Positions 28,073 through 38,233 of a stretch of 64,000 nucleotides of DNA are shown in pieces. The stretch's first letter is position 1; the number at the start of each line of letters is the position of its first letter. The notes below the pieces were generated by a model. That model was given only the letters and a program-made list of their open reading frames with translations. It made no database searches and was not told where the DNA came from. Source of the DNA: Streptomyces sp. ACA25 (lineage in GTDB: Bacteria > Actinomycetota > Actinomycetes > Streptomycetales > Streptomycetaceae); NCBI RefSeq assembly GCF_028200735.1, contig NZ_JAQKPV010000006.1:1-64000 (forward strand), read 5' to 3'. A program made the position numbers and the translations under genes.

Positions 28073-28918
28073 ATGTTCAGCTCAGTCGCCATCGTCACGG
28101 ACTCCACGGCCTACCTGCCGAAGGCGACTCTCGCACAGCACGGCATCATCTCCGTCCCGCTGACCGTGGTCCTCGACGGCCGGGCCTACGAGGACGGCAC
28201 CGAGGAGTCCGCCCAGCGGCTGGCGGAGGCGCTGCAGCACCGGCAGCCGGTGACGACCTCCCGTCCGAACCCCGCCACCTTCGCGGAGGCGTACCGGGCC
28301 GCGGCGGAGGCGGGCGCCGACGGGATCGTCTCGCTCCACCTGTCCTCGGAGATCTCCGGTACCTACGACGCGGCGCTGCTGGCGGCCAAGGAGGCGCCGG
28401 TGCCGGTGCGGGTGGTGGACAGCGGCATGATCGCCATGGCGCTCGGCTTCAGCGTGCTGGCCGCCGCAGAGGTCGCCGCTGTCGGCGGTGGCCTGGAGGA
28501 GGCGGTGAGCGCGGCCCGGAAGCGGGCCGAGGGCACCGGCGCCTACTTCTACGTGGACACCCTCGAGTACCTGCGGCGCGGCGGCCGCATCGGAGCGGCC
28601 CAGGCCCTGCTCGGCTCGGCGCTGGCCGTCAAACCGCTGCTGGAGCTGTCCGGCGGGCGCATCGAGCCGCTGGAGAAGGTGCGCACGGCGGGCCGGGCGA
28701 TCGCCCGTCTCGAGGAACTGGCTGTCGCCCACGCGGGCTCCGGTCCCGTCGATGTGGCGGTGCACCACCTGGCCGCTGCCGAACGTGCCGAGCAGCTGGC
28801 GGACCGGCTGGCCCAGCGGCTTCCCGCGATGGTGGAGCTGCACGTCAGCGAGGTCGGCGCGGTCCTCGGCGCACACACCGGTCCCGGCCTGCTGGGTACG
28901 GTCGTCTCCCCCCGCTGA
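28073..28918 (+). CDS. DegV family fatty-acid-binding protein
   Basis: A 281-residue protein. The start VAIVTDSTAYLP is the DegV signature, followed by VTTSRPNPATFAEAY and VDTLEYLRRGGRIGAAQALL. DegV/FakB proteins bind a fatty acid; in Firmicutes they present it to a fatty-acid kinase. No kinase partner is adjacent here. Length is normal. Confidence 0.93.
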   Translation: MFSSVAIVTDSTAYLPKATLAQHGIISVPLTVVLDGRAYEDGTEESAQRLAEALQHRQPVTTSRPNPATFAEAYRAAAEAGADGIVSLHLSSEISGTYDAALLAAKEAPVPVRVVDSGMIAMALGFSVLAAAEVAAVGGGLEEAVSAARKRAEGTGAYFYVDTLEYLRRGGRIGAAQALLGSALAVKPLLELSGGRIEPLEKVRTAGRAIARLEELAVAHAGSGPVDVAVHHLAAAERAEQLADRLAQRLPAMVELHVSEVGAVLGAHTGPGLLGTVVSPR

Positions 28919-29095
28919 CGTCCCGGTGTCCGGGTGGGCCCGAGCGCCCGGACACCGCTCCTCCCGGCGTGCGCTCTTCGCATGCGCTCCCGGTTCCCTC
29001 CGGCGGAGGACCGGGATTTCCACCGGAACGGGGTTTTCCACAGATCCGGGCCATGATCACCACGACGATGCCGCTCTCTCCTAGCGTCCTGCGGC

Positions 29096-30248
<1,153 letters not shown>

Positions 30249-30262
<14 letters not shown>

Positions 30263-32780
30263 CCCCGGCCCTGGCCCCGGCCCCGGACCCGGCCGTCACC
30301 CGGTGCACGCCGCCTCCGGGCACCGGCTCGGATCGCGCTCCCCCCGCCAGGAAGGCCCGCTCGACCTGCGCCTGGTCCCGCCCGCCCTCGCGACCTGGGC
30401 GGCAGCGGCGGTGGGGCTGGGTGCGTCGGCACGGCAGACCGCCTGGGCAGTGGCCGGGTGCTGCCTGGCCGCACTGATCCTCCTCGGCGCCGCACGGTGC
30501 CGACCGGCACGAGCCGGTCGGCCCGTGCTCACCGCCGTCGCCCTGGCACTGCTGTGTGCCGCGGCGGGTGGCACCGTGGCAGGCCTGCACGCCGCTTCCG
30601 TCCGGAGCGGGCCACTGCCCGAGCTGGCAGAACGGCAGGCGCAGGTCACCCTGGACCTCAGGCTCACCGGGGACCCCCGCCAGGGACGCCCGGCGGCCGG
30701 CAGCGCCGCGCAAGCTCCCCCGCCCCTGCTCGTCCCCGCCGAGACCACCTCGGTCAGCACCGGAGCCGGCACCGGGACGGCGGTCCGAAGCCCCGTGCTG
30801 CTCATCGTCTCCGGTGGATACGCCGCCTCCGAGGAGACCGCGGCGGAGCAGGAGGAGTGGCTGCGGCTGCTCCCCTCCACCGAACTGCGGGTGCGGGGCA
30901 GGCTGGCCCTTCCGGCGAGCGGGCGGGGCGCGGACATCACGGCAGTCCTGCGGGTCTCCCAGGCCGGACCGCCGGAGGTGACAGCACCGCCGAGCAGCGT
31001 GCACCGCTTCGCGGGCCACCTGCGCGAGACCTTCCGGGAGGCGACCGACGGCTTGCCCGAGGACGCCCGCGCCATGCTCCCCGCCCTGGTCGTCGGTGAC
31101 ACCTCGCGCATCCCCGCCGACCTGCGCGAAGCAGTGCAGGCCACCGACATGACGCACCTCATCGTGGTGAGCGGCGCGCACCTCGGGATCGTGCTGGCCG
31201 TCCTGATCGGTACCCCGGGAACTGCCTCGCTGGCCGAGAGACGCGGGCTGGCGGCCCGGCTCGGCATCCCGCTGCGCACCACCGCCGTGCTGGGCAGCGG
31301 GCTCGTGCTCCTCTTCGTGGTCCTGTGCCGGCCCGGCCCCAGTGTGCTGCGGGCGGCGGTCTGCGGAGGCATCGCGCTGCTGGCCATCGCCACCGGCCGT
31401 CGCCGTTCCCTGCTGCCCGCTCTCGCCGCGGCCGCCCTGCTGCTCGTCCTCTACGATCCCGGCCTCTCCCGCTCCTTCGGCTTTCTGCTGTCCGTCCTCG
31501 CCACCGGGGCGCTGCTCACCCTCGCCCCCCGCTGGAGCCTCGCCCTGCGGAAGCGCGGCGTGCCGCCCCGGCTCGCCGAGGCGCTGGCGGCGGCGGGCGC
31601 CGCACAGCTGGTCTGTGCACCGGTCGTCACCGTCTTCGCCGCCCGGGTCAGTCTGGTCGCGGTCCCCGCCAACCTCCTCGCCCAACTCGCCTTCGCCCCG
31701 GCCACCGTTCTCGGCTGGGCCGCCCTGGTGATCGCCCCGCTGTTCCTGCCCGCCGGAACCGCCCTGGCCTGGCTGGCGAGTTGGCCGGCCCGCTGGATCG
31801 CCGCCATCGCCCGGACCGGCGCCGCCCTGCCCGGGGCCGAACTCGGCTGGCCCGGCGGCTGGGCGGGCGCCGCGCTGCTGGCCGCCGTCACCCTTGCCGG
31901 CGCCTTCCTGATCCGTCCGTTGCTGCGCCGCCCCTGGCTCGTCCTGCTCTGTGCGCTGACGGTCCTGCTCGCCGTGCTGCGCCCCGTGCCCGTCACGCAG
32001 GTACTCACCGGCTGGCCGCCGCCCGGCTGGCGCCTGGTGGCCTGTGACGTGGGACAGGGGGACGGCCTGGTGCTGGCCGCAGGACCGCACACCGCGCTCG
32101 TCATCGACGTCGGACCTGACCCGGCGGCCATGGACACCTGCCTGCGTGAGCTGGGGATCCGGCACATCCCGTGGCTGGTGCTCACCCACTTCCACGCCGA
32201 CCATGTGGCGGGGCTGCCGGGCGTACTGCGGGGCAGGAGCGTGGGAGCCATCCAGACCTCCACCGTGCGGGACACCCCGGGGCAGGCGGAGTTCGTGGAC
32301 CGCACGGCCGGGGCCGCGGGCGTACCGGTGGTCCGCTCGGCGCCGGGGGAGCGGCGCCGTATCGGTGCCGAGCTGAGCTGGGAGGTGCTGTGGCCGCCGG
32401 AGCGCGCCGCCGGATACGGCTCGAACGACGCCAGTGTCACCCTGCTGCTGCACACCGCCGAGCTCACCGTTTTCCTGCCGGGCGACCTGGAACCCCCCGC
32501 GCAGCAACGGTTGCTGGCCGAGTATCCGGAGCTGCCCCGGGTGGATGTCATGAAAGTCGCTCACCACGGCTCTGCCTACCAGCATCCTCCGCTGCTCGAC
32601 CGGCTGCGACCGCGCTTCTCGCTCGTCTCCTGCGGGGAGGACAACACCTACGGCCACCCTGCTCCGAGCACGCTCGAAGCGCTGACGTCCCTGGGCAGTA
32701 CCGTCCTGCGCACCGACCTCCACGGCTCCCTCGCCATCACCGCTCACCCCGACGGCCCGCAGGCCGTCACCCGGGGGTGA
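30249..32780 (+). CDS. comEC: ComEC/Rec2 DNA-uptake channel protein
   Basis: An 843-residue polytopic membrane protein. The N-terminal third is hydrophobic with an extracytoplasmic loop, and the competence domain follows (DMTHLIVVSGAHLGIVLAVL). A C-terminal metallo-beta-lactamase domain has VLTHFHADHVAGLPG (near residue 650), NDASVTLLLHTAELTVFLPG and KVAHHGSAYQ. The family forms the DNA channel and degrades one strand. The GTG start overlaps comEA. A GACGGCC-CGCA-GGCCGTC hairpin is embedded near the last codons. Confidence 0.95.
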
Positions 32781-33270
32781 ATCGGGCAGGAAGGCGTTCT
32801 CCGTGTCGACTTTCGCGGATGCGGCGTTCGAGTTCCTTGCGGCGGACCGCCGCAGCAGTGAACGACCTTGGTCTCTGCGTCGTTTGCTCGTCGAGGGCTC
32901 TTTGGTGCCCGCCGGATGATTCAGGTTCCTGTTGATCACGAGCGTCTCTCAGGGCGTGCACAGGGGTGGGACTTGACCGGACTGGACCTCGGAACCCCGG
33001 CCCGCCGCCCCGCCCTCGACCACACCGACACGGAGACCTTCGGATGCCGCTCCACGCCATCCGCGAGAAGCACGACCGCATCGTCCGTGAGTCCTGACAG
33101 ATCATGGTCATCGCCGCCGACCCCTGGTTGGGGCATGTTCCTCGCCGTCCTGCTGCTGCTGGCGCTCCTCAGCGCCGTCGCCTCCGCCGTCCTCCACCAC
33201 AGGCGGCGCACAACGTCGCGGAAGAGAGGCCGACTGTTGAGCCCCACCGACATGACCCGCAGAACCGCTG
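32781..33270. other. 490-nt gap between comEC and the gas-vesicle operon
   Basis: No well-supported gene. A plus-strand frame from ATG 33135 would encode a short hydrophobic peptide (MFLAVLLLLALLSAVASAVL, then a basic tail), but it overlaps gvpK antisense and has no good ribosome-binding site. A 17-codon frame at 33043 (MPLHAIREKHDRIVRES) is also unsupported. Confidence 0.4.
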
Positions 33271-33549
33271 TCAGTCGCGGGGAAGCAGGGAGCCCAGCGG
33301 GCCGAGGTCGAGGTTGAGGTCCTCCGGGCGCAGCCCGTGCTGCTCGCGCAGTTCCGCCATGCGTTCCTCCAGCATCATCAGGGTGGTGCCGATCTTCTCC
33401 ACCTGCTCCTCGGTCAGCTCGCCGCTGTCGACGCGGCGGAGTGCCTGCCGTTCCATGAGCTGGCGCAGCAGCTCCACCACGGTGAGCACCAGGGCCACCA
33501 GGTCGCGGGCCACGGTGTCAGGATCCACGTCCAGCCTGTTTCCCGTCAC
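33271..33549 (-). CDS. gvpK: Gas vesicle protein GvpK
   Basis: A 92-residue protein starting VTGNRLDVDPDTVARDLVAL, then LTVVELLRQLMERQALRRVD and a C-terminal helix with MLEERMAELREQHGL, all typical of GvpK. It is required for vesicle assembly in several species. It is the last gene of the operon. Its GTG overlaps the gvpS stop by 4 nt, so the longer open frame upstream is not used. Confidence 0.93.
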   Translation of the reverse strand: MTGNRLDVDPDTVARDLVALVLTVVELLRQLMERQALRRVDSGELTEEQVEKIGTTLMMLEERMAELREQHGLRPEDLNLDLGPLGSLLPRD

Positions 33550-33776
33550 AGGGGCCCACTGTCCGCCCACGGTGAGGGCACGCGTTCGGAGACGGAGGCC
33601 AGTAGCGCGTTGAGCGACAGCCGGACCAGCGGCACCTCGGCGATGGCGATCACCAGGTCCCCCTTGATGACGACGCCGGTGGCCAGCACCCGGTCCAGGA
33701 GATCGACCAGTGGCACGCCGATCGGGCCGTAGGGCCCCTCCTCGCCCTCCCACGGCACGGGGTCATGCGTGGTCAT
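33546..33776 (-). CDS. gvpS: GvpA-family minor protein GvpS
   Basis: A 76-residue protein of the GvpA/J family: VPLVDLLDRVLATGVVIKGD, then IAIAEVPLVRLSLNALLASV. In Streptomyces clusters this slot between gvpL and gvpK is gvpS. It is a minor shell or assembly component. ATG 33776 has GGTGAGA upstream; GTG 33785 is possible. It overlaps the end of gvpL by 14 nt. Confidence 0.9.
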   Translation of the reverse strand: MTTHDPVPWEGEEGPYGPIGVPLVDLLDRVLATGVVIKGDLVIAIAEVPLVRLSLNALLASVSERVPSPWADSGPL

Positions 33777-34587
33777 CCGTCTCACCGCCGTCCACGAAGG
33801 AGTAGGGCACCCAGGGGCCGGTCACCTCGATGTGCATGCCGGCACGGAACTCCGGGCAGTTCCGCAGCTCCTCGATCCGCGCGGTCAGCTCGTGTTCCCG
33901 GCGCGCGCAGACCAGGTAGGCCGCGTTGAGCACCTGGCGCCAGTGCCCCCCGGAACCCTCTGCAGGGGCGTGCGCCCGCAGCCGGCGCCCCGCGACCGCA
34001 ATGTCACGGAGCGCGGTGTCCACCCGTTCCGCCGATTTCCAGGAGGCCTCCTGCCGGCTCTCGCGGGCCTGGTGCCGGCCGCGCACCCGCTCGAGATACG
34101 CGTGACCGGCACCGGAGTCGGGCACCGTGCGGCGGGCCGGTTCCCGGGGAGCCACCGGTGCCGGCCGGTTGGCCGAGTACACCTTGACGCCCCACTCCAC
34201 TCGGCCCTCGATACGGTCCAGGGCGGTGAGGAACCGTCGGGCGTCAGCGGCGACCGCCCGCCGGGCACGGTCCTCGTTGAGATAGATCGTGGCAAGTGGC
34301 AGCGGCACCGCCGGGACGCACGCGGCCACGGCCGCCACCACCTCGTGGTGTGCCCGGGCACACCGCTCGAGCTCGGCACGGTCGCCGAGGCGCTGCTGCA
34401 ACGCCTCGGCGGAGTGATCGGCCGCGGGCACTTCCTGGACGACGGCCGTCAGCGCACCTGCCGTGACGGTCCGGACCGGGGCGTGCTCCCCGTGCCCGGT
34501 GACCGCGCCGAGGTCGAGCGAGACGCGTCTGCGGCAGACCGCGAACACGTAGGTGACCGCCTCTTCCGCCTGGGGAGGTGTCGTCAT
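33763..34587 (-). CDS. gvpL: Gas vesicle protein GvpL (GvpF/L family)
   Basis: A 274-residue GvpF/L-family protein: TYVFAVCRRRV at the start, LPLATIYLNEDRARRAVAAD, RIEGRVEWGVKVY, and NAAYLVCARREHELTARIEE in the second half, ending GPWVPYSFVDG. These proteins help assemble or chaperone GvpA. It is a distant paralogue of GvpF in the same operon. Its ATG overlaps the gvpJ stop (ATGA). Confidence 0.93.
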   Translation of the reverse strand: MTTPPQAEEAVTYVFAVCRRRVSLDLGAVTGHGEHAPVRTVTAGALTAVVQEVPAADHSAEALQQRLGDRAELERCARAHHEVVAAVAACVPAVPLPLATIYLNEDRARRAVAADARRFLTALDRIEGRVEWGVKVYSANRPAPVAPREPARRTVPDSGAGHAYLERVRGRHQARESRQEASWKSAERVDTALRDIAVAGRRLRAHAPAEGSGGHWRQVLNAAYLVCARREHELTARIEELRNCPEFRAGMHIEVTGPWVPYSFVDGGETDDHA

Positions 34588-34964
34588 GAAGCCTGCGAAC
34601 CCTTTCTCGGACTGGCCTGCCGTTCAGCCGGCGGAGGAGAACCGGCGACAGCCTCCAGGACGGCAAGCCGCTCCCGGAGTTCCTGGTTCTCCTCCACGAG
34701 CGCTTCGCGGCGGGCACGGGTGGACAGCGCGGGGTCGGTTTCCCACCAGTCGATACCGGCCTTCCTGGCGGTGTCGACCGAGGAGATGAACAGACGCAGC
34801 CGGATGGTCAGCAACTCGATGTCCAGCAGGTCGATCTTGACGTCGCCCGCGATGACGATGCCCTTGTCGAGAACCCGCTCCAGAATGTCGGCCAGGTTGG
34901 CCGTCCGTGGCGGGTAGGGCTCCTGCACCTGAAGGGTGTCCATCCCCTGTCCGACCCGATTCAC
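34584..34964 (-). CDS. gvpJ: GvpA-family minor protein GvpJ
   Basis: A 126-residue protein. The GvpA-like core is NLADILERVLDKGIVIAGD followed by IDLLDIELLTIRLRLFISSV, then a helical tail (ENQELRERLAVLEAV) and a basic end. GTG 34964 overlaps the gvpZ stop and has GGAGG 7 nt upstream, placed inside the Glu-coding run of gvpZ. GvpJ-type proteins shape vesicle tips in other systems. Confidence 0.92.
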   Translation of the reverse strand: MNRVGQGMDTLQVQEPYPPRTANLADILERVLDKGIVIAGDVKIDLLDIELLTIRLRLFISSVDTARKAGIDWWETDPALSTRARREALVEENQELRERLAVLEAVAGSPPPAERQASPRKGSQAS

Positions 34965-36157
34965 TTCTCTTCCTCCTCCTCTTCCTCGTCCTCTTCGTCC
35001 TCCTCTTCCTCGTCCTCGTCTTCCTCCTCCTCTTCCTCCTCCTCTTCCTCGTCGTCCTCCTCTTCCTCGTCCTCGTCCTCGTCCTCGTCTTCGTCTTCGT
35101 CTTCGTCTTCGTCCTCCTCGTCTTCCTCCTCTTCCTCGTCCTCGTCCTCTTCGCCGTCCTCTTCGCCGTCCTCTTCGCCGTCCTCCTCGCCTTCGTCTTC
35201 CTCCTGGCCCTCCCCGTCCTCTTCTTCCTCGCCGTTCTCCTCTTCGCCCTCGTCCTGGTCCTCTTCTTGCTTTTGCTGCTCCTCTTCCACCACGTCTTCG
35301 TGGGAGCGGACGACCTCGCCGTCGCGGATCTCCCCGCGCCATCCCTCGGGGTCCTCTTCAGCTGCCAGCGTCACGTATCTCTGGAAGTGCTTGAGGTCCA
35401 GTCGCAGACGACGGCCCTGGGCGCGCCAGAGGTTGCCCGTCTTCTCGAAGAAGCCCGCGGGGAAGTACTCGCAGACCACCACGATGCGCGTCAGTGTGGG
35501 AGCGATCTCGTGGAACGAGACGACACCTCGAGTGCTGCCCTTCGCGCCCTCCGAGGTCCACTCGATCCGGTCGTCCGGGATCTGCTCCTGAACCGTGGCC
35601 TTCCAGCTGCGGTTCGAGAAGGCGACCTTGAGTTTCCAGTCACTTTCCTTCTCGTCGGACATCTGTACACTCTGGACGCCCTTCATGAAGTCGTTGAACT
35701 GGTCGTACTGCGTCCAGTGGTTGTAACACGTGCGCAGTGGGCGCCCGACGTCGATCACTTCCACGATGTTGATCACCTTGGGGCTGCCACCCTTTCCTCC
35801 TCCGCCACCTCCACCGCCGCCACCTCCACCGCCGCCACCTGCACCGTTGTCATCGCCGCCTCCTCCGAAAAGCCCTTTGACCTTCCCCACGGTGTTGTCC
35901 TTGAGGCTTTTTGCGCCTTGCTTGGTCACCGCTTTTGCCGGGGACTCGCCGCTCATGATGTCGGCGCCGACCTTGGGGATCATCCCCCCGCCCTGTGCGG
36001 ACTCGCTGAGCTTCCCGGCCAGGCCGGTAACTTTCTGGCCGGCGGACTCCACCAGTGACTGGGCCTGGGAGCCAAGGAAATCTTTGAACTCACTGCTCAG
36101 TCGGTCAAGACTTCCGGAGAGCACACCCGAGTCGCCGTTCTGCTGATCCTTCGCCAT
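34961..36157 (-). CDS. gvpZ: GvpZ: SRPBCC-domain protein with poly-Gly linker and acidic tail
   Basis: A 398-residue protein. Residues 1-97 are a helical N-terminus. A run of about 15 glycines (about 107-121) leads to an SRPBCC/START-like domain (about 125-275; VINIVEVIDVGRPLRTCYN, FEKTGNLWRAQGRRLRLDLK). The last 110 residues are almost purely Glu and Asp. GGAGGT precedes the ATG by 7 nt. Position after gvpY and before gvpJ identifies it as the Streptomyces gvpZ slot. The tail may bind the Lys-rich end of GvpY or act as a hydrophilic surface; both are inference. Confidence 0.9.
   Translation of the reverse strand: MAKDQQNGDSGVLSGSLDRLSSEFKDFLGSQAQSLVESAGQKVTGLAGKLSESAQGGGMIPKVGADIMSGESPAKAVTKQGAKSLKDNTVGKVKGLFGGGGDDNGAGGGGGGGGGGGGGGGKGGSPKVINIVEVIDVGRPLRTCYNHWTQYDQFNDFMKGVQSVQMSDEKESDWKLKVAFSNRSWKATVQEQIPDDRIEWTSEGAKGSTRGVVSFHEIAPTLTRIVVVCEYFPAGFFEKTGNLWRAQGRRLRLDLKHFQRYVTLAAEEDPEGWRGEIRDGEVVRSHEDVVEEEQQKQEEDQDEGEEENGEEEEDGEGQEEDEGEEDGEEDGEEDGEEDEDEEEEEDEEDEDEDEDEDEDEDEDEEEEDDEEEEEEEEEEDEDEEEEDEEDEEEEEEEK
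34975..35290. repeat. Low-complexity CTC/TCC tract coding the GvpZ acidic tail
   Basis: About 300 bp of nearly pure pyrimidine on the plus strand (repeats of CCTCGTC, TCCTCTT and the like). It encodes the Glu/Asp tail of GvpZ. In antisense it produces a spurious Leu/Phe/Val-rich frame. Confidence 0.9.
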
Positions 36158-36184
36158 TACGTGCTACCTCCGACGCCGAGTGCT

Positions 36185-36560
36185 CTAGGTGGACTTCTTC
36201 GCGGTTTTCTTCTGAGATGACTTCTTCTGTGCAGGCGACTTCTTCGGTGTGGATTTCTTCGGTGCTGACTTCTTTGCGGCGGATTTCTTTGACGCTGACT
36301 TCTTGGGTGCCGACTTCTTCGGTGCTGACTTCTTGGCCGCTGCTTTCTTGGGTTCTTCCCTCTTTTTGGGCGGAGACTTCTTGGCTGCCGCCTTCTTTGC
36401 CGGAGCTGCCTTTTCCGGCTTCGATGACTTACCGGACGGTCCGGACTTCTTGCGGTCCTTTTTCGACTCTTCCGGTGCGGAGCTCTTCTTTGCCGTACCC
36501 TTCTTTCCAGCCTGCCGTTCCGTCTTCTTCTTGCGTCGATCTGCCGCCTTCTCCTGCTTA
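36185..36560. repeat. Degenerate repeat coding the GvpY AKKS-rich tail
   Basis: Imperfect 15-21-bp repeats on the plus strand (variants of GACTTCTTCGGTGCT and TTCTTGG) encode the Lys-rich repeats AKKSAPKKS of GvpY. The next 300 bp (36565-36870) are a CTCTTCC-rich tract coding its acidic block. Confidence 0.85.
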
Positions 36561-37186
36561 CGGGTCTTCTCCGCGGCTTCCTCGTCCGGCTCTTCCTCTT
36601 CCTCTTCCTCCGCTTTCTCCTCCTCGGGTTCTTCCCCTTCCTCTGGCTCTTCCTCCTCCTCTGGCTCTTCCTCCTCTTCTTCTTCGCCCTCCTCTTCTTC
36701 CTCGGGCTCTTCCTCGGGCTCTTCCCCCTCCTCGGGCTCCTCCTCCTCTTCCTCGGGCTCCTCCTCTCCCTCTTCCTCTTCCCCTTCCCCTTCTTCCTCC
36801 CCTTCTTCGGGTTCTTCCTTGTCCTGCGCTTTGGGCTCTTCCTCTTCCTTCTCCGGTTCCTCTTCTTCGCCTTGGCCCTTCTTGGACTCCGTGCGGGTGC
36901 GGAGCGCATCGGCGAAAGCATCGAGTCGCCGGCTGGCCGCGGCGGAGGCAGCCCCCCGACTGGCCTCGAGCAACTCCCCGCGAATCTGTTCTTCCAGCTG
37001 CGCGTACTGCGGGCTCTCCTTGAGCATGCGCAGACCTTCATCCGCGAGATCGCGGGGGTTGAGGCCGAAACGGCGCCCAGCAGCGTAGGAGGCGATGGCG
37101 AAAGCCAGCTTTGCCTTCTTCGTGCGACCCATCAGGTAGCCACCCGCAATACCTGCTGCGAGGGCTGCCTTTGTCATGTCATCCAT
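36185..37186 (-). CDS. gvpY: GvpY: block-charged (acidic then Lys-rich) protein
   Basis: A 333-residue protein. Residues 1-100 are a helical domain (TKAALAAGIAGGYLMGRTKK, RRFGLNPRDLADEGLRMLKE). Residues 106-204 are mainly Glu with Pro and Gly. Residues 209-333 are Lys/Ala/Ser/Pro-rich with AKKSAPKK repeats like histone H1 or HU tails. By operon slot it is gvpY; automated annotation often mislabels such tails as primase or histone-like. The adjacent acid and base blocks make it a polyampholyte that could bind both GvpZ and nucleic acid or vesicle surface; this is inferred. Confidence 0.88.
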   Translation of the reverse strand: MDDMTKAALAAGIAGGYLMGRTKKAKLAFAIASYAAGRRFGLNPRDLADEGLRMLKESPQYAQLEEQIRGELLEASRGAASAAASRRLDAFADALRTRTESKKGQGEEEEPEKEEEEPKAQDKEEPEEGEEEGEGEEEEGEEEPEEEEEEPEEGEEPEEEPEEEEEGEEEEEEEPEEEEEPEEGEEPEEEKAEEEEEEEPDEEAAEKTRKQEKAADRRKKKTERQAGKKGTAKKSSAPEESKKDRKKSGPSGKSSKPEKAAPAKKAAAKKSPPKKREEPKKAAAKKSAPKKSAPKKSASKKSAAKKSAPKKSTPKKSPAQKKSSQKKTAKKST

Positions 37187-37209
37187 CTACACATTCCCAT
37201 CGTGGCTGA

Positions 37210-37473
37210 TCAGCGGTTGTGTTTCTGGGGGTGTCCGACTGGGGCGGTGTTCCGCTTGTCGAGCAGGTCGAGCAGGTGTTCCTCCTCCTTCTCGAACTCA
37301 GCGGAGGTGATTTCGCCGTCCTCCAGTGCACGGTTCAGTTCGGCGAGTCGCGCAAGAATGGGAGAGGGGTCACGCAGTTCTTTTTCTGCTGCGTCGGCGA
37401 GTTTGTCCGCGACCCAGGCGACACCGCGCACGGGTGCCAGCGGCAGTAGCAGGACCTCGGACAGCAGACCCAT
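37210..37473 (-). CDS. gvpG: Gas vesicle protein GvpG
   Basis: An 87-residue protein: MGLLSEVLLLPLAPVRGVAW, VADKLADAAEKELRDP and a C-terminal EFEKEEEHLLDLLDKR, as in GvpG. It is a small assembly factor that works with GvpF/L. ATG 37473 lies one base after the gvpF stop. The frame is open further upstream, but that would run through gvpF. Confidence 0.93.
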   Translation of the reverse strand: MGLLSEVLLLPLAPVRGVAWVADKLADAAEKELRDPSPILARLAELNRALEDGEITSAEFEKEEEHLLDLLDKRNTAPVGHPQKHNR

Positions 37474-37474
37474 G

Positions 37475-38230
37475 TCAGGGAGACCCCGCGGGAGCCCGTT
37501 GCCCCGCGTCCGTCGCCGGAACGAAGCTGAAGCACGGCAGCGGTCCGGTGAGCCGGAGTTCGGCCCGGCTGCCGCAGTCGGCCGCGCATCGCCCTGCCAC
37601 ACTCCTGAACTCATCCTCCGCGCTGCGCGGGATGAGGAAGGAGAGGTTACGCACGCAACCCGCGATGTCCGGACCGGCCGCGGTGTCGTCGGCGAATCCG
37701 GTGAGCCGGCGCACGGTCTGCGTGGCCGCTTCGGCCGCCCGGCGGTGGAACGCGTTGGCGACCGCTTCCCCGAGCCGGACTCTCTCCTCGTAGCCGGGCC
37801 GGCGTCGCATGGCCTCGCGGAGTCGCCGCACCTGGGGGTCCTCGCGGAGGAGTTCGCCGAGGGACTCCTCGACGGGAAACACTTTGAGGTTCATCTCCAG
37901 GCGGCCGTCGAGACGCTCCAGGGTCTCCAGGCAACGGTTCTCGTCCTCGGCAAGGCGGCCTCGGACGAAAGCGTCGTCGTTCGCCACCATGCCGAAGCGC
38001 ATCGGAAGCACGGGACCGCTGATTGACAGCGCCAGCAGGACATCCTGGTGTGCCATCAGGTCGCGCCGACGGGCCCGCAGGCCCTCCGGGGCAGGACTGA
38101 CCGCTGCGGCCAGTCGTCCCGACCGCAGCAGCCGGAGCACCGCGGGCGGAGAGCCGACCCCCAGGCAACCCGCCGGCAGCGAGTGGTCGGCGCGGACGAT
38201 GCCGTAGACGTAGACACCCCGGTCGGTCAT
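37475..38230 (-). CDS. gvpF: Gas vesicle protein GvpF (GvpF/L family)
   Basis: A 251-residue protein: MTDRGVYVYGIVRAD at the start, GPVLPMRFGMVANDDAFVRG, RLDGRLEMNLKVFPVEESLG and the C-terminal RAELRLTGPLPCFSFV, all typical of GvpF. It binds GvpA during assembly in other species. It begins 3 nt after the gvpA stop. Confidence 0.94.
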   Translation of the reverse strand: MTDRGVYVYGIVRADHSLPAGCLGVGSPPAVLRLLRSGRLAAAVSPAPEGLRARRRDLMAHQDVLLALSISGPVLPMRFGMVANDDAFVRGRLAEDENRCLETLERLDGRLEMNLKVFPVEESLGELLREDPQVRRLREAMRRRPGYEERVRLGEAVANAFHRRAAEAATQTVRRLTGFADDTAAGPDIAGCVRNLSFLIPRSAEDEFRSVAGRCAADCGSRAELRLTGPLPCFSFVPATDAGQRAPAGSP

Positions 38231-38233
38231 CCG

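Noticed and set aside
33135..33317. Short hydrophobic plus-strand frame next to gvpK
   Set aside because: Overlaps gvpK antisense by 47 bp and lacks a ribosome-binding site; left as an open possibility in the gap entry.
34907..36058. Plus-strand Leu/Phe/Val-rich frame that looks like a polytopic membrane protein
   Set aside because: It is the antisense of the Glu/Asp tail of GvpZ; the hydrophobicity comes from complementing GAG/GAC codons.
36249..37088. Plus-strand Ser/Phe-rich frame opposite gvpY
   Set aside because: Antisense of the Glu and Lys blocks; no ribosome-binding site or family.
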